20,603 nt of DNA from Phaeoceros laevis (lineage: Eukaryota; Anthocerotophyta; Anthocerotopsida; Notothyladales): contig JBNGIQ010007783.1 of NCBI GenBank assembly GCA_049999765.1, forward strand, positions 1 to 20,603, written 5' to 3'. Both the position numbers and the translations under genes were made by a program. Position 1 is the stretch's first letter. The number at the start of each line of letters is the position of its first letter. The notes under the pieces are model-generated. The model ran no database searches and was not told the DNA's origin. It was given only the letters and a program-made list of their open reading frames with translations. Below, one piece after another: positions 1 through 8,123 of this stretch.

Positions 1-41
1 GAGTCCCCTTCTGACGCAATTTCTTTTGGCATGTTGGATTC

Positions 42-59
42 GCACCGGACGACCGGCGG
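42..59. repeat. 18-bp palindrome, diverged copy 1
   Basis: GCACCGGACGACCGGCGG, 14 of 18 positions as in the exact copies. It sits upstream of the first coding frame. Confidence 0.45.
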
Positions 60-73
60 TAGCTGCCAATGCG

Positions 74-138
74 TGTTTGCCTTGACGCTATGTGAATCTC
101 ACATGAAGATGCTTGTTTGCCTTGACGCTATGTGAATC
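74..138. repeat. Two-copy 40-bp direct repeat before the ParB-methyltransferase locus
   Basis: A 25-base block at 74-98 recurs exactly at 114-138, a period of 40. It lies in the leader just before the first long reading frame and ends 21 bases before that frame's ATG at 160. Bases 154-159 (tttt then ag) resemble a splice acceptor, so the ATG may lie in an internal exon. No function is visible. Confidence 0.8.
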
Positions 139-159
139 AAAAATTGCGTGTGCTTTTAG

Positions 160-1075
160 ATGGTGCCATTGAAGAAAAGGGCAGCGCAAGATGGCGCGCC
201 CACTAATGCAGCCATAGCTGCCAAGCAAGCACGTCGCCGAGGAGGACAAGGCGCTTTCTCCAAATCAGCTGACGAAATGAGGACGCCTGAGGTGGGCACC
301 GCTGTGAATGTGGCCCCGCCTGAAAATGGCCTTGGCTTTCAGGTGACGCCCCCGAGCCGTTCCACGTTTGTGAACCCTTACACCTTGGCAGAGCTGGAGT
401 TGATACACAACCTCTACAAGAACACAACGAAGGTGGACCTCCGTGATCGAGTATGGACAGCACAAATGCGGGCAGACTTGATCAGTCAGCATGTTTACTT
501 GTTCGTCCCTCAGGGTGCCACTTTGGACTCCACAGCCCCTAAGAACAACGCGGGTGCGGCAATCTTCACGCAACAANNNNNNNNNNNNNNNNNNNNNNNN
601 NNNNNNNNNNNNNNNNNNNNNNNNNNNNNNNNNNNNNNNNNNNNNNNNNNNNNNNNNNNNNNNNNNNNNNNNNNNNCCACAGCCCCTAAGAACAACGCGG
701 GTGCGGCAATCTTCACGCAACAAGTCCAGGACAATGGAGAGATAATTGTGATGGTGCTTGTTACTTTGAAACCAAAGGAGCCTTTGACATTTGCAACAGC
801 TAGTGCCAGGTCCTCATTGTGGCTCCGAAAGCATTCGACTCAGCAGGTTGTCAGCCAGAGAAGTTTCGCAAAAATCTACTCAAGGCTTTGGGGGGCACAA
901 GTTAGTTGGATGCGACACTGAAAAAATTCTTGCAGTTCGATGCATATGTGTTGGTGGCTTTTAGAGTGCGTGGTGTCATAAACCCCTCCTAACCAGCAAG
1001 TGGCATGTGCAGGACCATAAACGATTTCACGACGCCTTGCACGAGGCTGCTTTGGATGCGGTGAATGAGTTTTGA
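160..1075 (+). pseudogene. N-terminal segment of the ParB-methyltransferase gene
   Basis: From ATG 160 the frame opens with a Lys/Arg/Ala-rich stretch (residues 1-35, nuclear-localisation-like) and a Pro-containing linker, then a globular-looking part with the segment YTLAELELIHNLYKN near residue 75. It crosses the 100-N gap. Removing the N run plus one copy of the 47-base overlap deletes 147 bases, exactly 49 codons, so the frame is kept. Near base 808 sense moves by one base into a frame reading VLIVAPKAFDSAG, which meets TAG at 903-905 and continues LDATLKKFLQFDAY. Around 967 it moves again and runs to TGA 1073-1075. I recognise no family for this part. Confidence 0.5.
530..723. other. Scaffold gap with duplicated 47-base flanks (assembly artefact)
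   Basis: Bases 577-676 are 100 N. The 47 bases before (530-576) and after (677-723) are identical. A second gap at 3350-3359 also has an identical 47-base flank pair. The same overlap length at two unrelated places points to contig ends that should have been merged, not to a biological duplication. Confidence 0.93.
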
Positions 1076-2200
1076 TTTCTAAGTAAACTGGCCCGGAAGC
1101 CTCCGTCCCTAGCTTCTGGCAATGGAGATGCCGTGGATGGCACCATTGTGACGGACTTTTCGCAGGCCAGGCCGTCGTTGTCCCAGCGCACACCTGCTCG
1201 CGCCTGCACTTCCGACGGATGCTTTTTGAAGGATGTAGATGCGAAAGGAGGCAGTTCGCACCGGATGTCCGGTGCAAACCCGAAAGAGCTTGATGACGTT
1301 GATGCAGATGCCCAAGGGTTCGGAAATTCGGGTTCTGAAGGGAATGACACAGATGCATCTGATGACGACGATGCATCTGACTCCGACCCTGAGGCCAAGT
1401 GCTCACGGCCAGATTCAAGGCAGCCCAGCACTCCGCAGCGCCGCAGGGTTAGGGCTCAGCCGAATGACATTGATGCATTGTTGGGGCGGCAGACCATGGC
1501 CGACATCACTGCAGACGATCCGCAGCACCAGCCCAAACGTGGGCAGCCTCCAAAAGCTCGTGCAGGCGGCAAGGAGAACAAGCCACCTCGAAAGGCAGCA
1601 GTGAAGGCAGCAAAGAAGGGCAAAACAGGCAAAACAGTTGGAGGAAATCGGGATGCAGTGGAGGAGGACTTGGCTGATTTCGTGCGGGAGGCAAAGGACT
1701 CGGCCATGGTAACGGATGATGACAGGTTGAAAGGGGAGCAGGAAACCCATCTGGACAAGATCTGGAATGTTACAGCCAGCAAAAGGGTTTGGCAAGGGAC
1801 ACTACAGGTACATATCGAGTGGTGCAAACCACCTGCTGACTTGTGTGAATCTGCTGCTGTGCGGGAGCTGGATATGCCGTGGGTGGAAACACTAATCAGT
1901 AAGATGAAGCACAGTCCGTGGGTTACTGGAATGCTTCCCCTCCTTGTTGTTGTGGACCCCGGGCAGTGCCCACATCCCAGTGATTTTGATATGGATGACT
2001 TTGATGGAGGCAAGTATGATGTGTATGTGCTAGGAGGAACCTGTGCACAGCACGGACGGCTGTGGTTTGCTCAATTGTGGGTCATAACTTTTCCCATAGA
2101 GATCCAGGAAGCTACGTCAAGTGTTAAAAGATCCAGTCTCATCCGGGTGGATATAATGGCAGACCAAATGATGCCGGCTGCAGTTCTCTTTTGCTCTTAG
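1076..2200 (+). pseudogene. Charged linker and ParB-like core of the fusion gene
   Basis: Open frame after TGA 1073-1075 up to TAG 2198-2200. The first half is disordered-looking: an acidic Asp/Ser tract near 1340-1390, then a Lys/Ala/Pro-rich basic stretch near 1540-1650. From about 1866 the sequence becomes globular: MPWVETLISKMKHSP, then LLVVVDP, then YDVYVLGGT. This follows the ParB/Srx pattern of a helix for eliminating or covering sites, a strand with hydrophobics and Pro, then a tyrosine-containing strand and a GG turn. Relatives usually have His or Arg shortly after the GG turn; here the residue after GGT is Cys, so the site may be altered. The frame loses sense after about 2090, before the minisatellite. 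The partner strand and helix resume at 2391. Confidence 0.5.
1258..1275. repeat. 18-bp palindrome, copy 2 (in coding sequence)
   Basis: GCACCGGATGTCCGGTGC: two 7-base arms GCACCGG/CCGGTGC around ATGT. It lies inside the charged linker. Exact copy at 3543-3560; variants at 42-59, 3640-3656 and 5305-5322. Confidence 0.85.
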
Positions 2201-2361
2201 CTATAGTTTCATGCCGTTCTCAGCTATCGTTTCTTTCTGTTTCCAGATATGGTTTCTTTCCTTTTTTAGCTATCGTTTCTTCCCGTTTTCAGCTATCGTT
2301 TCTTTCTGTTTTGAGCTATCGTTTCATTCCGTTTTCATCTTTCGGTTCTTTTCGTTTTCGG
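2201..2361 (+). repeat. 23-bp minisatellite of pyrimidine tract plus AG (7 units)
   Basis: Seven head-to-tail units of exactly 23 bases start at 2201, 2224, 2247, 2270, 2293, 2316 and 2339, with a degenerate tail to about 2380. The typical unit is ctatcgtttctttctgttt followed by a short end such as tcag. Four of the first five units end in CAG or TAG after a pyrimidine run, which is the form of a 3' splice site. The array interrupts the ParB-like coding region, with sense lost just before and regained at 2391. It is either an intron that has amplified its acceptor or an inserted minisatellite. Confidence 0.85.
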
Positions 2362-2390
2362 TTCTTTCCATTTTCAACTCCTATCAAGCC

Positions 2391-2948
2391 AGACTTCGGC
2401 TTGCAGCTGAGTGCCCAGACAAGTGTGCCTTCCAGTGGCTGGAGGCATATGTGCTAGCAAGGCTCACTGAGGAAGAGATGCGGCTGCTTGCAACAGATCA
2501 CAATACAATGGCTGAATGTCAGAAATTTTTTTCTTTCATAGACCGGGTTAGGTACATTAGACATGAGCTGGTTGATAGGCTGGAAAAAGGAGAGAAATGT
2601 GATGTGGATTGGAAGTTGGATGTGTTCCAGCGTCTTGGAATGATACCACCTTGGGACAGCAGCAAGCATGGAGATAAAACTCAGTATCATCGATTGCTGG
2701 ACTGCAGGTCTTTAGAATACTGTGTAGCAAAAGCGTCTCAAGATGTTTGGAAGTTCGTAAATGAGATTTTTGAGAAGTACGAGCAAAAGCGGTTGCCTGA
2801 ACAGGTTCGGGCAGCTGCCGCTCTAGAAGCAAAGGCTGCAAAAACAAAATGTAAGCCCAGAAAGTCTTCGACAGTGAGGGACAGTATGGTGGTGCATGCT
2901 AAGGATACAGGAATACCAGTGCGTGTGTGGCGAGGGTTCCAAGCATAG
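2391..2948 (+). pseudogene. End of ParB-like domain and following helical region
   Basis: Coding sense resumes at about 2391 with RLRLAAECPDKC, then AYVLARLTEEEMRLLATDHN. That reads like the end of a ParB-type domain, where an Arg/Ala helix is followed by a strand and a helix ending in a Glu-rich turn and Asn (compare the 'ltdeEa..lA..eN' pattern). About 130 residues of predicted helix follow, ending in an Ala/Lys-rich stretch near 2810-2850. This is the position where bacterial ParB proteins carry a helix-turn-helix region, but I see no clear HTH motif. TAG 2946-2948 closes the frame. Sense moves to another frame near 2940. Confidence 0.5.
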
Positions 2949-3151
2949 AGCACTCAGCTGCAGGAGATACCAACTTGAAAACTGCATGTATGAAGGTGAT
3001 TTCAGGTGAGCTGACTTTGAAAGAGATATATGCATGGCTGGAGAATGCCAAGAAGTTGAACCTCATTCAAGTGGCCTTCACAAAGCACTTGAATTGCACG
3101 ACGTTTGATGAAGTGCGTGAAAGGTTTCCATTGCACTGTACAGTTGAGCAG
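2940..3151 (+). pseudogene. Short coding segment ending at a canonical splice donor
   Basis: About 70 codons in frame with the ATG at 2927, reading SGELTLKEIYAWLENAKKL and ending at VEQ. The junction CAG|GTGAGC at 3151/3152 is a textbook plant 5' splice site. A second possible donor, GTG|GTAAGC, follows at 3184/3185. No family is recognised; the content is helical and charged. It continues the preceding segment after a one-base shift. Confidence 0.45.
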
Positions 3152-3267
3152 GTGAGCTGTTTTCAGCTGGCTTTTGCAAAAGTGGTAAGCCCATATCGGG
3201 GAACTAGGTTAACTAGTTCTTTATCCATAAGTAGGAGCATGCTTAACTTAACGAATAGACATTACCC

Positions 3268-3290
3268 AACCGACACCGATCGTGTCGGTT
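3268..3290. repeat. Perfect 9-bp inverted repeat
   Basis: AACCGACAC, five-base spacer CGATC, GTGTCGGTT. It lies in the intron-like interval next to the second assembly gap. No T-run follows, so it is not a bacterial-type terminator. Confidence 0.8.
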
Positions 3291-3302
3291 AGGGCAAGAG
3301 GC

Positions 3303-3406
3303 GTGTCCCGTCGCCTGGACGGGCCGGCCGAACTATGTATGCCGCTCGCNNNNNNNNNNGTGTCCCGTCGCCTGGACGGGCCGGCCGAACTATGTATGCC
3401 GCTCGC
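3303..3406. other. Second scaffold gap with duplicated 47-base flanks (artefact)
   Basis: Ten N at 3350-3359 lie between identical 47-base blocks 3303-3349 and 3360-3406. The true sequence probably has this block once. Confidence 0.93.
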
Positions 3407-3542
3407 ATGCGCTCTTTAATTGACTTGTCTTTCTGCTGTCGCGTGCTCTAGTCTGGTCTATCTTCTACGTACCGCACCGCGATAGCCCAAACCCTAGACC
3501 CGGCAAGCTTTTAGATTTCAGTTTACGTTCTCACAACTTTCT

Positions 3543-3560
3543 GCACCGGATGTCCGGTGC
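3543..3560. repeat. 18-bp palindrome, copy 3 (in intron)
   Basis: Identical to the copy at 1258-1275, here inside the intron-like interval 3152-3892, so the match is not due to shared coding constraint. Confidence 0.85.
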
Positions 3561-3639
3561 TGTGAGACAGCCTGCTGTAAGTACCTAGGCTTGCCATGTA
3601 CCTTTTGGAGTTTGTTCGCATATGCCTGTGCACGTGATT

Positions 3640-3656
3640 GCACCAGATGTCCGGTG
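3640..3656. repeat. 18-bp palindrome, copy 4 (near-exact)
   Basis: GCACCAGATGTCCGGTG: one change in the left arm and the last base altered relative to the exact copies. It lies 80 bases after copy 3 in the same intron. Confidence 0.7.
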
Positions 3657-3766
3657 AAAAGCTAGGCTTTCTGGCCATGCCATGTACATGTGGCAAAATT
3701 TTGCACAGTGTCAATGCTTGAAAACAATGAGTTTTGGATGTCCCGTGGGTATGTAGCCTGCAGCCA

Positions 3767-3874
3767 GTACGTGGCTGCCTGTTGAACTAATTCTACGCTG
3801 GTGCTGCCATGTACATGTGGCAATTGCATGTTGTACGTGACTGCCTGTTGAACTAATTCTATGCTGGTGCTGTG
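3767..3874. repeat. 66-bp tandem repeat, about 1.6 copies
   Basis: A block beginning GTACGTGGCTGCCTGTTGAA at 3767 recurs at 3833 with few changes, a period of 66. Related shorter words (ccatgtacatgtggcaa) also occur at 3678 and 3808. It lies at the 3' end of the intron. Confidence 0.75.
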
Positions 3875-3892
3875 CACATAGACTGCATTCAG

Positions 3893-4580
3893 TTGGTGAC
3901 GTGGATCAACTGCCACCGAGTTTCAAAGAGCATCTCTTCAAAGCGAAAGAATGGAAAAAATTGAAAGATCAGCAGGAACATTTGAAAGAATGCAACCCGT
4001 CAACGAAGTATGTGTACTTCAAGGACGAGGACTGGCCGCATGTGTGAAGAGCACGCTTTCGATTCTGACTGGAGATGTGAAGGGCATGGCTGGGTTCTTG
4101 AAGGCACGGGCATACAGCCTCTTTGTGCTTGACCTACCAAGGTGCTTGGACTTGGATCCAACCTCGAGAGAGTATGACATTCGGTTCACGCATCAACAAG
4201 TGGACAGCATCATCAATCAGTTCATCAACATCACAATGTCAGAGGTATATCTTCTTGTTGTGTTCCATTCCCCTGGCGACATGTCCATGGTGAGAGAAGT
4301 GTTGATGGCACAGTGCCAAGGAGCAGTTACAACCTGCATATGGCACAAAACTAATGTCACTGCTCCATCGAAGGATAAGATGTACGATGCACTAGACTTT
4401 TTCACAGTTGCTGCAGGGTCAAAGCTGTCAGACTGCATTCCCACGACATTTCCAGTGGTTGCATTTTTTTCCCTACCAAAAGGTGTTGCAGGTGTCACAA
4501 ATGTGTTTTCAGAGCCTGCAGTTGAACTCAAGCTCTGCTATACGACAGCAGATGACAAGGTGTATGTGTGTGTACGTATT
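3893..4580 (+). pseudogene. Methyltransferase fold, motif IV half
   Basis: From the acceptor at 3892 a charged stretch (FKEHLFKAKEWKKLKDQ) reads in one frame to TGA 4047-4049. One base shift later the frame that opens at 3951 gives LTGDVKGMAGFLKARAY then SLFVLDLPRCLD. Class N4/N6 methylases of the PF01555 type have a GD...D/E-hydrophobic-DPPY pattern here; the catalytic tetrapeptide is DLPR instead of DPPY/DPPW. The next 130 residues give alternating strands and helices, including VYLLVVFHSPGDMSMVREVL, matching the strand and helix after motif IV. The frame fails in a TG-rich run at about 4560-4576, a likely slippage site. Confidence 0.55.
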
Positions 4581-5240
4581 TGAGGAGGTTGACAAGGTGG
4601 TGTCTCCCTACCAAAAGCGTTTGCGTTTAATGAAGAAGCTCATTAGCATGTTCACAACCGAGGGGGAGTGGGTTCTTGATGGGTGCTCAGGTTCGGGGTC
4701 AGCTCTTGTTGCAGCTGCCCAACTTGCTCGGAATGCTGTGGCTATTGATGTGGATCCCAAGTGCACTCAGTACATTGCATTGCGCATGAACTCTTTGGAA
4801 AACCTGCCCACAGAAGCTCAAGAGGTTGGGGAGCAGGGTGGATTTTCTGGCACCAAGGTTTTCAGGAACGAGCCCATGATGAGCGTGGTTGCTGGTGGGC
4901 GGGGCTCGTACCTAGCCCTGAAGGGGAAGCATGGCTCCAAGCATGGTGCCAGCAACGACCCGAATTTCTTCATGCCTCAGGTTCCAGGGCAGATGACAAT
5001 TCACGAAGTGCTGAAGAAGGGTAAGGCAGTTGCCATTGAAATGATCGCGAAAATTGAAGCAAAGAAAAATGCAGAGGTTGTAGATGAAGTGGTCTCGCCG
5101 ACTCAGAGAAGCAGCATGACGTGCTCACACATCCGACTACCCCAGGTATGCAGGGAGACCCGAGTTTTGCTAATGTGAGTGAGGTCCAGGCCCTCGGCGT
5201 GGATGTGGATACTGCGGAGGCGCAGTTAGGTAGCATGTAA
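4576..5240 (+). pseudogene. Methyltransferase fold, motif I half and C-terminus
   Basis: In frame with sense from about 4580: SPYQKRLRLMKKLISMFT, then GEWVLDGCSGSGSALVAAA, then AVAIDVDPKCTQYIALRM. This is the classic end of an N4/N6 DNA methylase: a 'kP..L...li' helix, the glycine-rich SAM-binding motif I (D-x-C-S-G-S-G), then the acidic ribose-binding end of strand 2 (IDVDP). Motif I is intact, in contrast with motif IV. A tail follows with a helix near 5010-5070. Around 5105 the sense shifts one base and continues through MQGDPSFANVSEVQ to TAA 5238-5240. That stop is better supported than TGA 5176-5178 in the unshifted frame. Confidence 0.65.
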
Positions 5241-5304
5241 GGCATGTAGCTTGCACGGGCATGTAGCTTAAGCTTGCACGAGAGGGCTTGGCCTGCCAGC
5301 AGCA

Positions 5305-5322
5305 GCACGGGACATCCAGTGC
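5305..5322. repeat. 18-bp palindrome, copy 5 (reverse orientation of centre)
   Basis: GCACGGGACATCCAGTGC matches the reverse complement of the exact copies at 16 of 18 positions. It lies 65 bases after the stop codon of the fusion gene. Confidence 0.6.
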
Positions 5323-5340
5323 TTGGACGAGGTCCGTTGT

Positions 5341-5577
5341 CGCGATTTTGTTTGCACAGGTGCGTGCAACGTGCAGTTTTTTTGCTTTTAAGCAAACTGT
5401 CAGGGTGCATACGTGGCATGGAGGCTTTTTGCACGCGAGTGTAGCTGCCTTCATTATCTTGTTAAGGTGCTCCGTGTCGTAACGCTTTCGCGCTTTTGTT
5501 TTCACACGTGCGTGCGACTTGCGTTTTTTCCTTTAAAGCGAAAACTTGCATTACATACCATGTGGCCTTTTTGCACA
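5341..5577. repeat. Diverged 148-bp tandem duplication after the fusion gene
   Basis: Bases 5341-5440 and 5489-5577 align with a period of 148. Shared words include a start cgcg.ttttgttt, gtgcgtgc, a T-run, an AAGC or AAAGCG element, a catgtggc/cgtggcatgg word and ctttttgcac. There is no coding sense in this 3' flanking stretch (5241-5685). A small hairpin, GTCTCC/GGAGAC, lies at 5664-5683. Confidence 0.6.
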
Positions 5578-5685
5578 GCTCCTTTCAGTGAAAAACATAA
5601 AATTGCATAAATCCTTGTTACGGTTCTCTAGTGGGGGCATTATTTTTTAGAGACCGCATTTTGTCTCCGTTTTTATGGAGACCGT

Positions 5686-5733
5686 GTTTTCCTGACCTTG
5701 CCCCACCTCAGTATAGCCAAAAATCATAGCTGT
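5686..5733 (-). pseudogene. PPR gene, 3' remnant left of the LINE
   Basis: Read on the minus strand from 5733, the codons give TAMIFGYTEVGQGQEN. This continues exactly the PPR motif that stops at 14991 (RSRVSWT, then VMI at the poly(A) side). The pair restores the usual 'VSWTAMI.GY...G' junction of a plant PPR S-type repeat. Sense is lost below about 5686, so the 3' end of the gene is missing or diverged. Confidence 0.8.
5719..5733. repeat. LINE target-site duplication, left copy
   Basis: aaaaatcatagctgt; the right copy at 14986-15000 is aaaaatcataactgt, one mismatch. On the minus strand the site ends in TTTTT, fitting nicking at a T-rich target and priming on the poly(A). Confidence 0.8.
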
Positions 5734-5827
5734 GGAGGCCTAAAGGCTGATGACCCCCGGGGAAAGGGGTGCGACTAAGCAAGCGGTGTTGCCCCAAGAA
5801 TTGTGAGCTTGTATGTGACCGCGTGTG
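5734..5827 (+). promoter_or_regulatory. LINE 5' leader
   Basis: The 94 bases between the left target duplication and the first ORF1 ATG at 5828. LINE leaders normally hold an internal promoter; no specific element is recognised apart from a C/G-run inverted pair, ccccc/gggg, near 5754-5769. Confidence 0.45.
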
Positions 5828-6670
5828 ATGCTGATCGCGCGTGAGGAACCGATGGCTACAGGACCGCAATGCGGTCCAGCAGGCAAGGGCAGGCCGCCGG
5901 AAGATCTGGGGAATACTAGCGTGAGTGGTGCTCCGAGTAAGAGCACGAACGGAAAGCATCCAGACACGACGAAGGCAAGGGAGGAGGTGCACAAGGGGGG
6001 AGAGCCAGGAGGGGAGCAGAATGAAAATGTGCTGATAGACAAGCAGAACAGTGATGATCTCAGGAACGTAAACAACAAGAAGAAGCAAGTGACCCTTTTA
6101 CCACCTGTCATTGTACAGGATCAGTTGGGGATCGTCCCGAAAGCAAGAGGAATATTGAGAGTCACTTCCATCCTTGGTAAAATCGAGGGTCCCTTCCCAA
6201 ATGAACGGGATTTGGCAGCATATGTGAAGCATGTGGCAGGAGTGGAACCTGTATCAGTATATGTCAAGAAGGATCACTCCTTCCACATCAGGATGGCAGA
6301 TGTGAAGGAAGCGGAGAAGTTGCTCAAGACAACGGTACTGTGTAAAGACAGTGCGCCAGTACATCTAGAACCTTGGACGCCACAGCAGGAGTTAGAAAAG
6401 ACTGAATTCTCCAAAAAATTTGTTTGGGTCCAACTGCCCGGAATCCAAGAAGAATGCATTGACTTTGCAGAAAAAATGGTAGCGGCAGTAGGTGAGATTC
6501 ATATCAAACCTGAAAAATCTGAGTTCCGGAGTCAGAATGCAAAGCCTAGGTTTGGAGTAAAAGTGAAGGACATTAGTCAATTGCCAGAAGGTGTCCTAGT
6601 ACAATTCACTGAAGGAGAAGAAAAGGAGGAGCTGTACCAAGCTCTGGATTATCCAGATCTCCCCACGCGT

Positions 6671-6710
6671 TGTAGGATCTATGGCAGCAAGGAGCATCTG
6701 TAGCAAATGT
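6671..6710 (+). other. Damaged CCHC zinc knuckle of LINE ORF1
   Basis: TGT at 6671, TAT at 6680 where the second Cys (TGT) is expected, CAT at 6695 and TGT at 6708. Adding back one base between 6698 and 6703 gives the spacing C-x2-C-x4-H-x4-C. The Cys to Tyr change is a single G-to-A step. Confidence 0.75.
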
Positions 6711-8123
6711 CCAGCACAAAATCCTTGGAAAGCAAAGTTACTAGGAAAAGGCGACGTCCAGGTGGAGGAAAAGGTCATGCCGGGGTTTGCAGGAACAAGG
6801 AGAGCACCATAGTTGGTGTCAGTAGCAGCTAATGCTGCGAACTGTAGGGTAGGAAAGGGCATCTTCAGGGAGCAATCACAAGCTGACCTGACGGTAATTA
6901 AAGCTGGGCTGATCCTGTGGAGGAAAAACAGAGGCACTGAAGAGATGTGGATCCCTACAAAGAGGCAGCGCATTGCTTTTCCCTTGTGGGCTGTCACAGG
7001 ACAACACCAAAGGAATAGCTCGGTTGGGATGGCATGGACACGAGCAGAGCAAAGAATGAAAGAAATGATTGAAAAGGACTTCCCGGAGCTGGGCCCTGGA
7101 AACATGGAACAAATGCTTGAGCTGGCTAGCAAACAGGTTGTGTCACATCGTATGCAACACGACACACAATATGTCTATTTCATCGGAGTTCTACAGGTAG
7201 ATGAGAACTTTGATAAGGCTGCAAGTAGACAGGAATGCTGCGTGAGTAAACAGAAGATCAAGGACTTATGTAAAGACGACCTAGGTGTGAGAGGAATGGT
7301 CCCTCTTAGCACTAGAGCATTGGCAAAAGCCCTAGCAATGTAGATTGGCTGGGGAGAAGAGGCTAAAATTACCATACCTGACAAAGTGGTAACAAAAGGC
7401 AAAAGTGAAGTCCTGCAGGAGCACCAAATGGAAAAGTTAAAAGGCAAGGTGGAGGATAAGGGGAATTTTGTCCCTCCAAAGCAGAAAGAGGAATGGCATG
7501 TGGTGGTTAGAGGTAACAAGAGTCCAAGGAAGGGCGAAAAGACAGTGTTGTTCTGCAAGCAGGACGAGAAAAGAAAAGAAGATGATACAATACCTGGAAT
7601 AGTGGACAGAACTGAAGAAATGGAAACTGGTGAGCTGTCTACGCCGGGGGGCAAAGGACAAGTGGCTCCTATACCTGCTACGGATAGTGGGCAGGAAGCA
7701 GAAACAACAAAAGCATTGGAAGAGGAAACCAAAACACCACAGAAAGAGGCAATGCAGGAGGAGCAGATGGAAGACGCTTTTGGAAAGGAGGTGAAGTTGC
7801 ACCCATTTGAAATGGATTGGGAAAGAAGGCAAGGCCTGGCCAAACGCAACAGGAATGTCAGATCACCAGGAGTGTCTTCTACAGAGTTGCAATGGAGAAT
7901 AATGAAAAGGCACACGCAAAATCAGGAAGAGGTGATGCCTACGTATGTGAAAAAAACCAAGGCATAGGCAAGCAGTCAAACAAAAGTAATGGAAAAAATG
8001 GAGGAGGATCCTCCTGGGATACATCATATTACGCCCAGGACGCTTGTATATGAACTGGAAGCAAGAAAAGTCCAAGAAACGTCACTAACGCTTACTACCC
8101 TTGGTCTACCAAAAGACATTACA

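Larger units (their letters stand above)
3152..3892 (+). other. Probable intron of the fusion gene, holding a gap and small repeats
   Basis: A donor at 3152 (or 3185) pairs with the acceptor ctgcattcag at 3883-3892. The 741 bases between lack sustained coding sense. They hold a perfect 9-bp stem with 5-base loop at 3268-3290, a 6-bp stem CCCGTC/GACGGG repeated on both sides of the assembly gap, two 18-bp palindromes and a 66-bp tandem repeat. The downstream sense frame starts two bases out of phase with either donor, so an indel or another splice site must be assumed. Confidence 0.5.
160..5240 (+). pseudogene. Decayed gene: ParB-like domain fused to N4/N6-type DNA methyltransferase fold
   Basis: One coding locus can be followed across about 5 kb in all three plus frames. 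In order it has a basic N-terminus, a charged linker, a ParB/sulfiredoxin-like segment (about 1866-2080, continuing at 2391), a helical region (2470-2860), an intron (about 3152-3892) and a methyltransferase fold with motif IV before motif I (about 4050-4800). It ends at TAA 5238-5240. Frameshifts lie near 808, 967, 2940, 4045, 4565 and 5105, with in-frame stops at 903-905 and 1073-1075. In bacteria and phages, ParB-like N-termini fused to N4/N6 methylases are well known; here the locus is in plant DNA with intron-like breaks. Whether it is a host gene, a mobile-element gene or old lateral transfer cannot be told from the window. The domain calls rest on motif reading only. Confidence 0.6.

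Noticed and set aside
530-723. Biological tandem duplication
   Set aside because: Same 47-base flank length as the second gap; best explained by unmerged contig ends.
1456-2013. 185-codon minus-strand open frame
   Set aside because: Antisense to the charged linker of the fusion gene; low-complexity translation and no family motif.
2201-2361. CRISPR-like array
   Set aside because: Units are directly adjacent with no unique spacers, and the DNA is plant nuclear.
2191-2457. Phe/Ser/Arg-rich plus-strand frame over the minisatellite
   Set aside because: The repeat makes a 23-base unit readable in all frames; the protein is an artefact of the array.
3268-3290. Rho-independent terminator
   Set aside because: No T-run, and the context is a plant intron.
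160-5240. Bacterial contamination or prophage
   Set aside because: The methylase architecture is phage-like, but splice signals, eukaryotic-style low-complexity linkers and continuity with the PPR and LINE sequence argue for nuclear DNA.
7175-7915. 246-codon minus-strand open frame
   Set aside because: It is antisense to the Lys/Glu-rich part of LINE ORF1; low-complexity Ser/Phe/Leu content and no motif.
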